64,000 bases of DNA from Pseudoalteromonas arctica (lineage in GTDB: Bacteria > Pseudomonadota > Gammaproteobacteria > Enterobacterales > Alteromonadaceae), in the NCBI RefSeq assembly GCF_012927645.1, contig NZ_JABBMT010000005.1:1-64000 (forward strand), in the 5' to 3' direction. Of the stretch, positions 19,079-26,915 are shown one piece after another. The notes under the pieces were generated by a model. That model saw only the letters and a list, made by a program, of their open reading frames with translations, was not told the DNA's origin and did no database searches. Each line of letters begins with the position of its first letter. Within the stretch, counting starts at the first letter, position 1. The translations under genes were made by a program, and so were the position numbers.

Positions 19079-20311
19079 ATGCGTTTATCAAATAACCAAA
19101 TGTATCAAAATAGCTTAAACTCTATTTTGAATAACCAACAGAATGTTAATAAAGCGCAAGAGCAAGTTAATACTCAGAAGCGAGTATTGACCGCAGCTGA
19201 TGACCCATCGGCAACAGCACGGGCATTATTGTATACCGACCGTATTCAAGCAAATGAACAGTATAGTAAAAATATTACTATGATAACGAGCCGTTTAAAG
19301 ACTCAAGATAGTGTGCTGGAAAATATTAAAGGCTCACTTGAAAAAGCTTATACATTGGCAATTCAAGCAGGTAATGGGGTTTATACGGATATAGATCGCG
19401 AAGGCATTGCAGAGGAACTTAAATCGATACAAAGTAGTGTGCTTGATTTAATGAATGCTAAGACTGAAGATGGGAAGTATATATTTTCAGGCTATCAGGA
19501 TAACACGCAAACTTATTCTCTGGATTCATCAACTGGCAAATATGTGTATGGCGGTGACCAAGGTCAGCACAAGATTAAAGTAGCCGAAGGTGTGGAGATA
19601 AAATCAAGTGATAACGGCTTTGATACCTTCGAAAAGGTCAATGCGCGTTTAAATGTTGCCTCTAATGATGGTGTTGCATCAGGTGGCATCACCAGCGCTC
19701 AAGTATATGTACGAGAGCAAGCACAATTTGATGCATTTCATAAAGCCAACTATAACGCAGATCCTAGCGCTGCAGCTGGAGCAAACACGTTTAATATTAT
19801 TACAACCGCCGGCAGCCCAAATTCATATTCAGTTGAGCAAGGCGGCAATGTTATTGAGTCAGGCACTTTTGATGGTTCAACTCTTAAAGTCGCTGGTATG
19901 GAAATTAGTATGAACCCAGTTGCAAATGGGCAAGTTGATTTCACACTTGAGGCTCCGCAAAAAGAAAACGTGTTAAATACGCTAAGTGACTTAATCGCAG
20001 GACTCACCGACCCAACATTGAGTCAAGACGATTATGATCAAGTACTCGCGGCTGCGATGATCCAAATTGATAACAGTAAAAATACTGTATCTTTAACTCA
20101 AGCAGGGTTAGGGGGACGATTAAATACCACTGAAAAAATCACCCAATCGAATAGTGATCTTGATGTGAATAATAAATCATCGCGAGCAGATTTAGTTGAA
20201 CTTGATATGGCAGAAGCAATCACAGAGCTCACTAAGCAAGAAACGGCACTGCAAGCTTCACAGGCAACTTTTGGCCGCTTAGCTAAACTCTCATTGTTTG
20301 ATTACTTATAA
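19079..20311 (+). CDS. flgL: Hook-filament junction protein FlgL (HAP3)
   Basis: The 410-residue protein is related to flagellin at both ends: N-terminal MRLSNNQMYQNSLNSILNNQ with the RVLTAADDPSA motif, and a C-terminal Leu-rich helix (TELTKQETALQASQATFGRL). The central region is variable. It forms the last junction ring before the filament. It is the final gene of the flgFGHIJKL run, with a long hairpin 20 bases downstream. Confidence 0.96.
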   Translation: MRLSNNQMYQNSLNSILNNQQNVNKAQEQVNTQKRVLTAADDPSATARALLYTDRIQANEQYSKNITMITSRLKTQDSVLENIKGSLEKAYTLAIQAGNGVYTDIDREGIAEELKSIQSSVLDLMNAKTEDGKYIFSGYQDNTQTYSLDSSTGKYVYGGDQGQHKIKVAEGVEIKSSDNGFDTFEKVNARLNVASNDGVASGGITSAQVYVREQAQFDAFHKANYNADPSAAAGANTFNIITTAGSPNSYSVEQGGNVIESGTFDGSTLKVAGMEISMNPVANGQVDFTLEAPQKENVLNTLSDLIAGLTDPTLSQDDYDQVLAAAMIQIDNSKNTVSLTQAGLGGRLNTTEKITQSNSDLDVNNKSSRADLVELDMAEAITELTKQETALQASQATFGRLAKLSLFDYL

Positions 20312-20330
20312 GTAAGCTATAAGAACACCA

Positions 20331-20358
20331 AGAGTAAGGCAAAACATTGCCTTACTCT
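20331..20358 (+). terminator. Terminator-like hairpin after flgL
   Basis: A 12-bp perfect stem AGAGTAAGGCAA / TTGCCTTACTCT with a 4-base AACA loop is followed by GCTATTTT. The T-run is modest, but the position right after the operon end supports termination. Confidence 0.75.
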
Positions 20359-20540
20359 GCTATTTTCCCACCTTCTAAGACTCTTACCTTTATTATTTAA
20401 TTACTTAGCTGATACTGCACTAGAACATCTTTAGTTAACCGCATTGCGTTGTTTTCGATGTGTGATAATTGTTTTATGTCGCTAAAAGTTAATTAATAAC
20501 AATAAGATAATAAAATAATTAAAAAAACTTAAAAAAAAGC

Positions 20541-20567
20541 TAAAGGATTTTTCGAGCAGACCGATAA
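20541..20567 (+). promoter_or_regulatory. Sigma-28 promoter of flagellin 1
   Basis: TAAAG (20541-20545), a 14-base spacer and ACCGATAA (20560-20567) match the sigma-28 consensus with one change in the -10. The start codon is about 95 bases downstream. Confidence 0.85.
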
Positions 20568-20662
20568 CTTAATTAACCAAGCAAAGCGTTGTAAATAACA
20601 ACCACTGCTTAATCTAAGTAAGTTTGAGAGTAAATGATAAGTTTACTTCGGGAGAGATAATC

Positions 20663-21643
20663 ATGGCTTTATATGTAAATACAAATGTTAGTGCATTAAA
20701 CGCACAAAGACAATTAAACAATTCTGGTAATGCACTGGATACATCATTTCAACGTTTATCGTCAGGTTTTCGTATTAACAGTGCGAAAGATGATGCGGCT
20801 GGTCTACAAATTTCTGACCGTTTAACATCACAAATTAACGGTTTGAACCAAGGTAACCGTAACGCGAACGATGGTATTTCACTAGCACAAACAGCTGAGG
20901 GTGCATTAGACGAAGTAACATCAATGTTCCAACGTATCAGAACATTATCACAGCAAGCAGCTAACGGCTCAAATACTGATGAAGACCGTTTAGCAATTCA
21001 GGAAGAAATCCGTTCACTATCTGAAGAGGTGAATCGTGTTGCTGCTGATACTACTTTTGGTGGGCAAAACTTACTTGATGGTACTTATGATGCTAAGTTT
21101 CAAGTAGGGGCTGATGCAGTGCAAACAATCGGTTTTAGCATGAAAGATGTAGGTACCGACACGACGCAAACAGATGGTAGTGGTTACTCTATTGAAGTTA
21201 ATAACGGATTTACGCTTTCAGGTGTTGCGGGGATTGCAGCATCAATTGGTGGTGACACGCTTTCCGCTTTGGCTGATGGTATAAGTGATATCTCAGGTGC
21301 TGCTAATGATTACTCGTTCTCTACAACGTTTACCGCAGATGGGATAAGTGTTTCATCACAAGCGAATGCACAAGCAGTATTTGCAGGTATGGATGCAATG
21401 ATTGCCGTGGTTGATAAAAAACGTGCAGAGCTAGGTGCTGTGCAAAATCGTTTTCAATCTACGATCCGTAATCAATCGAATATCTCTGAGAATTTAAGTG
21501 CGGCGCAATCGCGTATTAAAGATACTGACTTTGCACAAGAAACAGCAAACTTAACAAAAATGCAGATTCTACAACAGGCTAGCCAAACAATTCTTAGTCA
21601 GGCTAATCAGCGTCCACAGGCTGCATTAAGTCTTCTAGGTTAA
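20663..21643 (+). CDS. Flagellin 1
   Basis: The 326-residue flagellin has the conserved D0/D1 N-terminus (MALYVNTNVSALNAQRQLNN, RLSSGFRINSAKDDAAGLQI) and C-terminus (ENLSAAQSRIKDTDFAQETA, LSLLG). A short variable middle spans about residues 175-245. It is exported without a cleaved signal and polymerises as filament. The start at 20663 is chosen because the MALYVNTN start is shared with the next two flagellins and GGGAGAG lies at the right distance; an upstream ATG (20624) would disrupt the export helix. The middle is nearly identical in DNA to flagellin 3 (see findings). It is probably glycosylated on Ser/Thr in the middle part, given the island downstream (inference). Confidence 0.96.
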   Translation: MALYVNTNVSALNAQRQLNNSGNALDTSFQRLSSGFRINSAKDDAAGLQISDRLTSQINGLNQGNRNANDGISLAQTAEGALDEVTSMFQRIRTLSQQAANGSNTDEDRLAIQEEIRSLSEEVNRVAADTTFGGQNLLDGTYDAKFQVGADAVQTIGFSMKDVGTDTTQTDGSGYSIEVNNGFTLSGVAGIAASIGGDTLSALADGISDISGAANDYSFSTTFTADGISVSSQANAQAVFAGMDAMIAVVDKKRAELGAVQNRFQSTIRNQSNISENLSAAQSRIKDTDFAQETANLTKMQILQQASQTILSQANQRPQAALSLLG

Positions 21644-21693
21644 CAACTGATTTATTAATTGTGAAGCGACGTCAATTAATTGACTGAGAATGT

Positions 21694-21729
21694 AGCGCCT
21701 TTGTCTAATGGGGTATTAACAAAGGCGCT
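21694..21729 (+). terminator. Strong 3' hairpin downstream of flagellin 1
   Basis: An 11-bp perfect stem AGCGCCTTTGT / ACAAAGGCGCT with a 14-base loop starts 51 bases after the stop codon. There is no T-run, so it may stabilise the flagellin mRNA rather than terminate. A 14-base perfect palindrome (GTCAATTAATTGAC, 21671-21684) lies just before it. Confidence 0.6.
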
Positions 21730-21859
21730 GAAACGGATTGATAAAGCGGAGGTGCTTAAAAATCCTGTATTGTTCTAACATTTGTAAGAACATAATTGTT
21801 AAAGCACAAACTATGCCAATAGTAAGTGTTATACATACCCACTCTCAAACTTATCTTCA

Positions 21860-21890
21860 AAGGGCCTTATAGGCCCTTTCCTCGTTTTTT
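21860..21890 (+). terminator. Rho-independent terminator before flagellin 2
   Basis: A stem AAGGGCCT / AGGCCCTT around a short TAT loop is followed by TCCTCGTTTTTT. It insulates flagellin 2 from flagellin 1 transcription. Confidence 0.75.
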
Positions 21891-21918
21891 ATAATTCAAT
21901 GCACTCTATCTATAAAGT

Positions 21919-21934
21919 TGGCCTAAAGATTGCT
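21919..21934 (+). promoter_or_regulatory. Candidate sigma-54 promoter of flagellin 2
   Basis: TGGCCTAAAGATTGCT keeps TGGC and TTGC with the exact 10-base GG-GC spacing. I see no sigma-28 match in this gap, unlike the gaps before flagellins 1 and 3. The long (about 140-base) leader lowers confidence. Confidence 0.5.
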
Positions 21935-22083
21935 GAATACTTATTAAGTTTTTAAATTAACCTGCAAAGTGGCAGTTTTTTGCCCCAGGCCAACTTTAGT
22001 TTGCCACTGTAACGAGTCACTTTGTCAAAACACCATTCATTACAAGAATGGCTTTAATTTGACAGATAAGAAGAGAGTTTATT

Positions 22084-23061
22084 ATGGCTTTATATGTAAA
22101 TACTAATGTTAGTGCGTTAAATGCACAGCGTCAGCTATCAAATACGGGAAATGACTTAGATACGTCATTTAAACGTTTATCATCAGGGCTACGTATAAAT
22201 AGTGCTGCTGATGATGCCGCTGGTTTGCAAATATCGGATCGTTTACAATCGCAAATTTTAGGCTTAAACCAAGGTAATCGTAATGCTAATGACGGTATTT
22301 CTCTAGCGCAGACAGCTGAAGGTGCGTTGGAAGAGATTACTAATTCATTCCAACGAATAAGAACACTCTCACAACAAGCTTCGAATGGTTCTAATACCGA
22401 TGAAGATCGCCTAGCTATCCAAGAAGAGATCCGCCAATTATCTGCAGAGGTTAATCGAGTTGCAGCCGATACCACATTTGGTGGTCAAAACTTATTAGAT
22501 GGAAGTTATTCGGCAAGTTTTCAGGTTGGTGCTGATGCTGTGCAAACGATTGGCTTTAGTATGCAGTCAGTAGGTGAAAATAGTGCCGGAACTCCTAACT
22601 CAATTGTGGGTAATGATGGTTTTACGCTTTCAGGAATTGCGGGTATTGCAAGTGCTGTTAGTGGGAATGGTTACGGTGTATTAGCTGCTGGCATCAGCTC
22701 TATAGGCGGGGTTGCTGCTACAGCAATTACTTTTGCTGATATATTTACGGCTGATGGAATTACTGTTTCATCACAAGCTAATGCGCAAGCAGTGTTTGCT
22801 GGTATGGATGCATTAATTGCTGTTGTTGATAAAAAACGAGCTGAATTAGGTGCGGTACAAAACCGTTTTCAGTCAACCATTCGTAACCAAGCAAATATAT
22901 CTGAGAATTTAGCCTCTGCTAAATCAAGAATTAAAGATGCTGATTTTGCAATGGAGACAGCTAACTTAACTAAAAACCAAATTTTACAACAAGCGAGCCA
23001 AACAATATTAGGTCAAGCAAATCAAAGGCCTCAAGCAGCATTAAGCTTGTTACAGGGTTAA
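22084..23061 (+). CDS. Flagellin 2
   Basis: The 325-residue flagellin has the same conserved ends as flagellin 1 (MALYVNTNVSALNAQRQLSN; ENLASAKSRIKDADFAMETA; LSLLQG) but a clearly different middle (about residues 175-240, with NSAGTPNSIVGNDGF and GISSIGGVAATAI). It is the only one of the three preceded by a sigma-54-like rather than a sigma-28-like promoter. In Vibrio cholerae the sigma-54/FlrC-dependent flagellin FlaA is the essential core flagellin, so this copy may be the counterpart (inference). Confidence 0.96.
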   Translation: MALYVNTNVSALNAQRQLSNTGNDLDTSFKRLSSGLRINSAADDAAGLQISDRLQSQILGLNQGNRNANDGISLAQTAEGALEEITNSFQRIRTLSQQASNGSNTDEDRLAIQEEIRQLSAEVNRVAADTTFGGQNLLDGSYSASFQVGADAVQTIGFSMQSVGENSAGTPNSIVGNDGFTLSGIAGIASAVSGNGYGVLAAGISSIGGVAATAITFADIFTADGITVSSQANAQAVFAGMDALIAVVDKKRAELGAVQNRFQSTIRNQANISENLASAKSRIKDADFAMETANLTKNQILQQASQTILGQANQRPQAALSLLQG

Positions 23062-23097
23062 AATTAAATAAAAGTTAAATAAATTTATAAATAAAGC

Positions 23098-23124
23098 TAA
23101 AGTTTCCGTTTTATCTGACGATAA
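23098..23124 (+). promoter_or_regulatory. Sigma-28 promoter of flagellin 3
   Basis: TAAAG (23098-23102), a 14-base spacer and GACGATAA (23117-23124) form a sigma-28 site with one -10 change. The ATG is about 100 bases downstream. Confidence 0.82.
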
Positions 23125-23166
23125 CTGACTTAGAGAACTAAAAATCTAGGACTCTCAGTCTGGAGT

Positions 23167-23197
23167 AATAACAGGGTAGGGGTATCCCGTTGTTATT
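23167..23197 (+). promoter_or_regulatory. Hairpin in the 5' leader of flagellin 3
   Basis: AATAACAGGG pairs with CCC-(GT)-TGTTATT around a G-rich loop, between the sigma-28 promoter and the ribosome site (GCGGAGG, about 23215). It could modulate translation or mRNA stability; no known riboswitch class was recognised. Confidence 0.45.
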
Positions 23198-23226
23198 CTA
23201 TTTAAAATGATAAAGCGGAGGCTATT

Positions 23227-24207
23227 ATGGCTTTATATGTAAATACTAATGTGAGTTCATTGAACGCACAACGCCAGTTGATGAAATCTGGTAACTCGCT
23301 CGATACATCCTTTCAACGCCTATCATCAGGTTTTCGTATAAATAGCGCGAAAGACGATGCTGCAGGCATGCAAATATCGAATCGTTTAACTTCTCAGGTT
23401 AACGGTTTAAATCAAGGAAATCGTAATGCCAATGATGGTATTTCTTTAGCTCAAACTGCTGAGGGCGCTCTTGATGAAGTAACATCAATGTTTCAACGTG
23501 TTCGAACGCTTGCGCAACAAGCGTCAAATGGTTCGAATACTGATGAAGATCGTTTAGCGATCCAAGAAGAGATTCGTTCATTATCAGAAGAAGTAAATCG
23601 TGTAGCTAAAGATACTACATTCGCAGGGCAAAACTTACTTGATGGCACTTATGATGCTAAGTTTCAAGTCGGGGCTGATGCAGTGCAAACAATCGGTTTT
23701 AGCATGAAAGATGTAGGTACCGACACGACGCAAACAGATGGTAGTGGTTACTCTATTGAAGTTAATAACGGATTTACACTTTCAGGTATTGCGGGGATTG
23801 CAGCATCAATTGGTGGTGACACGCTTTCCGCTTTGGCTGATGGTATAAGTGATATCTCAGGTGCTGCTAATGATTACTCGTTCTCTACAACGTTTACCGC
23901 AGATGGGATAAGTGTTTCATCACAAGCGAATGCACAAGCAGTGTTTGCTGGTATGGATGCAATGATTGCGGTAGTTGATAAAAAACGTGCAGAACTCGGT
24001 GCTGTGCAAAATCGTTTTCAATCAACGATTCGAAATCAATCTAATATCTCAGAAAACTTATCTGCTGCACAGTCTCGTATCAAAGATACTGACTTTGCTG
24101 CCGAAACAGCTAATTTGACTAAATCACAAATATTACAACAAGCAAGCCAATCTATTTTGAGTCAAGCAAACCAGCGTCCACAAGTAGCATTATCGTTACT
24201 AGGCTAG
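23227..24207 (+). CDS. Flagellin 3
   Basis: The 326-residue flagellin has the standard conserved ends (MALYVNTNVSSLNAQRQLMK; ENLSAAQSRIKDTDFAAETA; LSLLG). Its middle domain is almost identical to flagellin 1 at protein and DNA level, whereas the ends of the two genes differ at many synonymous sites, which points to gene conversion. GCGGAGG before the ATG is a strong ribosome site. A sigma-28 promoter lies upstream and a 13-bp hairpin follows. Confidence 0.96.
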   Translation: MALYVNTNVSSLNAQRQLMKSGNSLDTSFQRLSSGFRINSAKDDAAGMQISNRLTSQVNGLNQGNRNANDGISLAQTAEGALDEVTSMFQRVRTLAQQASNGSNTDEDRLAIQEEIRSLSEEVNRVAKDTTFAGQNLLDGTYDAKFQVGADAVQTIGFSMKDVGTDTTQTDGSGYSIEVNNGFTLSGIAGIAASIGGDTLSALADGISDISGAANDYSFSTTFTADGISVSSQANAQAVFAGMDAMIAVVDKKRAELGAVQNRFQSTIRNQSNISENLSAAQSRIKDTDFAAETANLTKSQILQQASQSILSQANQRPQVALSLLG

Positions 24208-24219
24208 ACGGTTAATTAG

Positions 24220-24250
24220 GTCATTATTGAGATATTGTCTCGGTAATGAC
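24220..24250 (+). terminator. Hairpin after flagellin 3
   Basis: The 13-bp stem GTCATTATTGAGA / TCTCGGTAATGAC contains two G-U pairs and a TATTG loop, 13 bases after the stop. It is followed by TTATACTTTG, which is a weak tail. It probably attenuates read-through into flaG and protects the flagellin mRNA end. Confidence 0.6.
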
Positions 24251-24284
24251 TTATACTTTGTTTGTATTTTGAAGGAGAGCTACT

Positions 24285-24719
24285 ATGGCTGACTTAGGTG
24301 GAATAATTAAATCGAGTGAAAACGTCACCGCTAATTCATCTTTTACAAATAAAAATGAGTTAAACGAAGCAAGTAAAAAAGCAACTGTTGAACAAGCTGG
24401 TACAAAAATTGCTGGTAGAGAGCCCGCACTTGTTGATGATAGTCAGCAACTTGATTCTGAAAGTGAAAGAAAAGCATTGATCGACGAAGTGAAAGAAAAC
24501 TTAGAGAAATTAAATAAATATATACCTGTGACGGCAACAAATTTGAAGTTTGAATTTGATGAGCAGGGCGATCCGCCAATAATCAAAGTGTTTGATAAAA
24601 CAAGCGAAGAAGTTATTCGTGAAATTCCAACTGAAGAGTTTAGAGAAGTTGCTAAAGCTTTAGATGAATTTGCCGATAAACTTACTAGCAAAGGTTTGTT
24701 ACTAAATCAAACCGTATGA
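24285..24719 (+). CDS. flaG: FlaG family flagellar protein
   Basis: The 144-residue protein has a variable, Ser/Asn/Lys-rich first half and the conserved FlaG domain at about residues 60-140 (LNKYIPVTATNLKFEFDE, IIKVFDKTSEEVIREIPTEE). FlaG proteins affect filament length in Vibrio, Pseudomonas and Campylobacter; the mechanism is unclear. The ribosome site AGGAGAG is good. It starts a tight run flaG-fliD-fliS-fliT-like. Confidence 0.93.
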   Translation: MADLGGIIKSSENVTANSSFTNKNELNEASKKATVEQAGTKIAGREPALVDDSQQLDSESERKALIDEVKENLEKLNKYIPVTATNLKFEFDEQGDPPIIKVFDKTSEEVIREIPTEEFREVAKALDEFADKLTSKGLLLNQTV

Positions 24720-24750
24720 TATTTTTTGGAACAGATAGTAGGAGAGAAGT

Positions 24751-26160
24751 ATGCCACTTATAACATCTGCAGGTATTGGATCTGGGCTGGATCTCGAAAG
24801 TATCATTAAAGCAACTGTTGATGCCGAAAATGTTCCAAAAATGAATGCTTTTGCAAAAAAGGATAAGTCGTTAGAAGTTGAATTATCTTCAATAGGAGAG
24901 ATAAAGTCTGCGTTATCCAAGCTACAAGACACAATAAAAAAGCTAGCAGATCCTGATAATTTCAATAAACGCATAGCCAATATTAGCCAACCTACTAGTG
25001 ACGACGGCGATTTAATTGCTGTTACACCGACAAAAGATATTACGCCTGGTAATTTTAAAATTGAAGTTTTAGCACTTGCTCAAGGCAGTCGCGCGACATC
25101 AAATGCTGGTTTGTTTACGGCAACGGATGATGTGGTTACTGCTTCTGGAGGCACCTTGTCATTTGCTGCTGGAGACAAAAGCTTTGACCTAACTCTCGAT
25201 GCAGGTGCGACATTAGCTGATTTGCGTGACGCAATTAATGACTCGGATGATAATTTTGGTGTAACAGCAAATATAATAAATACTGGTACAGAGTCAAAGT
25301 TGGTTCTTACTTCAAGTGTAAGTGGCGCTAATAATGACTTGGTAATCACCAATGATAATGCTGAGCTTGATAATGTATCCACTGATGCTAATGGTGGAGC
25401 TCCTAATAGCGGTGGTATTGGTATAGCAGATGAAAATAAAGCAAAAAGCGCAGTAATTAAAGTTGATGGTATTGAGATTACCAATGACACCAATACGTTT
25501 AAAGATGCTGTACAAGATATGACGATCACCGCTAAACGACAAAGCGTTGATGGAGAGACGGCAAAGTTGGCTGTTAGCTATGACCGTGAGAGCGTTACAA
25601 CATTAATTGATGAATTTATTGCTAATTATAACAATGCTATAGGGCAGTTAGGTCTGCAATCGAGAGTCGGTAAACCTTTAAATAGCGATGCAACCATTCG
25701 TACTTTGAGCTCGCAAATGGTCAATATGCTTTCTACAAATTTAACGGATGCAGGGCCTTTCACAAGTATTTTCGATATTGGCTTGGGTGTTGATAAGAAA
25801 GGTTATCTAGAAAAATCAACTTTAGTCCGCAGTTTAAATACAGCAATGGATGAAAATTTTGATGATATCGGAAAGGCTTTTGCTGGTGAAAATGGTGTTG
25901 CTAAACAGTTCGAATCTTTTTTAGATAATTACGTAAGTTCAAAAGGCATTTTAAAGCAAAGAGAAGATAATTTAAATACACAGGTCACTGATTTAGAAGA
26001 TGATGTGCTAAAGCATGAATTTAGAATGACCGAATTAGAAAGTAGGCTTAGAAAGCAATATGCGGGTTTAGATGTGTTACTGGCGCAAATGCAATCAACA
26101 CAACAGTACTTAGGAGCGCAGCTTGCGAGCTTACCTGGATTTACAAGAAACAAATCATAA
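24751..26160 (+). CDS. fliD: Filament cap protein FliD (HAP2)
   Basis: The 469-residue cap protein has the N-terminal motif GIGSGLDLESIIKATVDAE (about residues 7-25) and FliD D2/D3 beta-rich domains. The C-terminal coiled coil (about 400-455) ends in YLGAQLASLPG. It caps the growing filament and folds incoming flagellin. A good ribosome site (AGGAGAG) lies 31 bases after flaG. Confidence 0.96.
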   Translation: MPLITSAGIGSGLDLESIIKATVDAENVPKMNAFAKKDKSLEVELSSIGEIKSALSKLQDTIKKLADPDNFNKRIANISQPTSDDGDLIAVTPTKDITPGNFKIEVLALAQGSRATSNAGLFTATDDVVTASGGTLSFAAGDKSFDLTLDAGATLADLRDAINDSDDNFGVTANIINTGTESKLVLTSSVSGANNDLVITNDNAELDNVSTDANGGAPNSGGIGIADENKAKSAVIKVDGIEITNDTNTFKDAVQDMTITAKRQSVDGETAKLAVSYDRESVTTLIDEFIANYNNAIGQLGLQSRVGKPLNSDATIRTLSSQMVNMLSTNLTDAGPFTSIFDIGLGVDKKGYLEKSTLVRSLNTAMDENFDDIGKAFAGENGVAKQFESFLDNYVSSKGILKQREDNLNTQVTDLEDDVLKHEFRMTELESRLRKQYAGLDVLLAQMQSTQQYLGAQLASLPGFTRNKS

Positions 26161-26188
26161 ATGAATTTTGATTTAAAAGGGTTTTAAT

Positions 26189-26617
26189 ATGTATAACGCC
26201 AAAGTAAAAAATTATCAGAAAGAAGCACTCAAGACCCGTGTTGCCGGTGCTGATCGCTATGAAATAATTCAAATGTTAATGGCGGGTGCGATTGAAAAAA
26301 TGGTGATGTCTAAAGTTGCTATTGAAAGAAAACATATGGAAGCGAAGGCCGAACATTTATCTAAAGCGACTGCTATTATTGAAGCCTTAAGGGGCTGTTT
26401 AGATTTTAAAGTTGGTGGTGAAGTGACTGATAATTTATATGCACTTTATTCTTATATGATAGATCGCTTAGTTGATGCAACAATAAAAAATGATCCTGCA
26501 ATTGTTGAAGAAGTATCTAATTTATTGAAAGAAATAAAGTCTGCTTGGGATGCTATTCCTCACGACGTTCGAGAAAAAACACTTAGTGAAAATGGTATAG
26601 ATGCTAATGTCGGCTAG
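26189..26617 (+). CDS. fliS: Flagellin export chaperone FliS
   Basis: The 142-residue helical protein has the FliS signature at its start (YQKEALKTRVAGADRYEII followed by MLMAGAIEKM). FliS binds the flagellin C-terminus in the cytosol and prevents premature polymerisation. It follows fliD by 28 bases and overlaps the next small gene. Confidence 0.96.
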   Translation: MYNAKVKNYQKEALKTRVAGADRYEIIQMLMAGAIEKMVMSKVAIERKHMEAKAEHLSKATAIIEALRGCLDFKVGGEVTDNLYALYSYMIDRLVDATIKNDPAIVEEVSNLLKEIKSAWDAIPHDVREKTLSENGIDANVG

Positions 26618-26906
26618 TTTATTGTCTCAGTTAGCCCCCGATTTGTCTGTAATTAATCAATATTTAGCTGAAGGTGATATAGAGTCAGCTCAAAGTAAGT
26701 TACTATCAATTGATAGAACATTGAAAGCACTCTTTGCCTCACCTGAGAATCTCAGCGAAAACGATGTGTTATTTTTATCGGATTTTTCAATCAAATTGAA
26801 TACTACGGTATTAGAAATAAGCCTCAAAAAACAGCAGGCTGCAAAAGAACTTGGTGTTCATATTAATACGCAAAAAAAAATAAATGTGTATAAAAATATC
26901 AAGTAG
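26601..26906 (+). CDS. Short helical protein, FliT-like flagellar chaperone
   Basis: The protein has 101 residues (99 if the second ATG at 26607 is used), is mostly alpha-helical and has no signal peptide. It overlaps the fliS end by 11-17 bases, so translation is probably coupled. The position directly after fliD and fliS is where fliT, the FliD chaperone, is found in many flagellar loci, and its size fits. The sequence itself has no motif I can name, so the FliT assignment rests on context. Confidence 0.7.
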   Translation: MLMSASLLSQLAPDLSVINQYLAEGDIESAQSKLLSIDRTLKALFASPENLSENDVLFLSDFSIKLNTTVLEISLKKQQAAKELGVHINTQKKINVYKNIK

Positions 26907-26915
26907 GTAACCGAC

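Larger units (their letters stand above)
20312..20662 (+). promoter_or_regulatory. Gene-free interval between flgL and the first flagellin
   Basis: These 351 bases hold the flgL terminator hairpin (20331-20358), an AT-rich stretch (about 20490-20540), the sigma-28 promoter at 20541-20567 and a leader of about 90 bases. No coding sequence was seen. Confidence 0.8.
21644..22083 (+). promoter_or_regulatory. Gene-free interval between flagellins 1 and 2
   Basis: The 440 bases hold, in order, a palindrome (21671-21684), the 21694-21729 hairpin, a terminator (21860-21890), a sigma-54-like site (21919-21934) and a leader of about 140 bases. No ORF with coding character was recognised. Confidence 0.75.

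Noticed and set aside
21969..21984. Second sigma-54-like site (TGGCAG...TTGCC) before flagellin 2
   Set aside because: GG and GC are separated by 9 instead of 10 bases, which normally abolishes activity.
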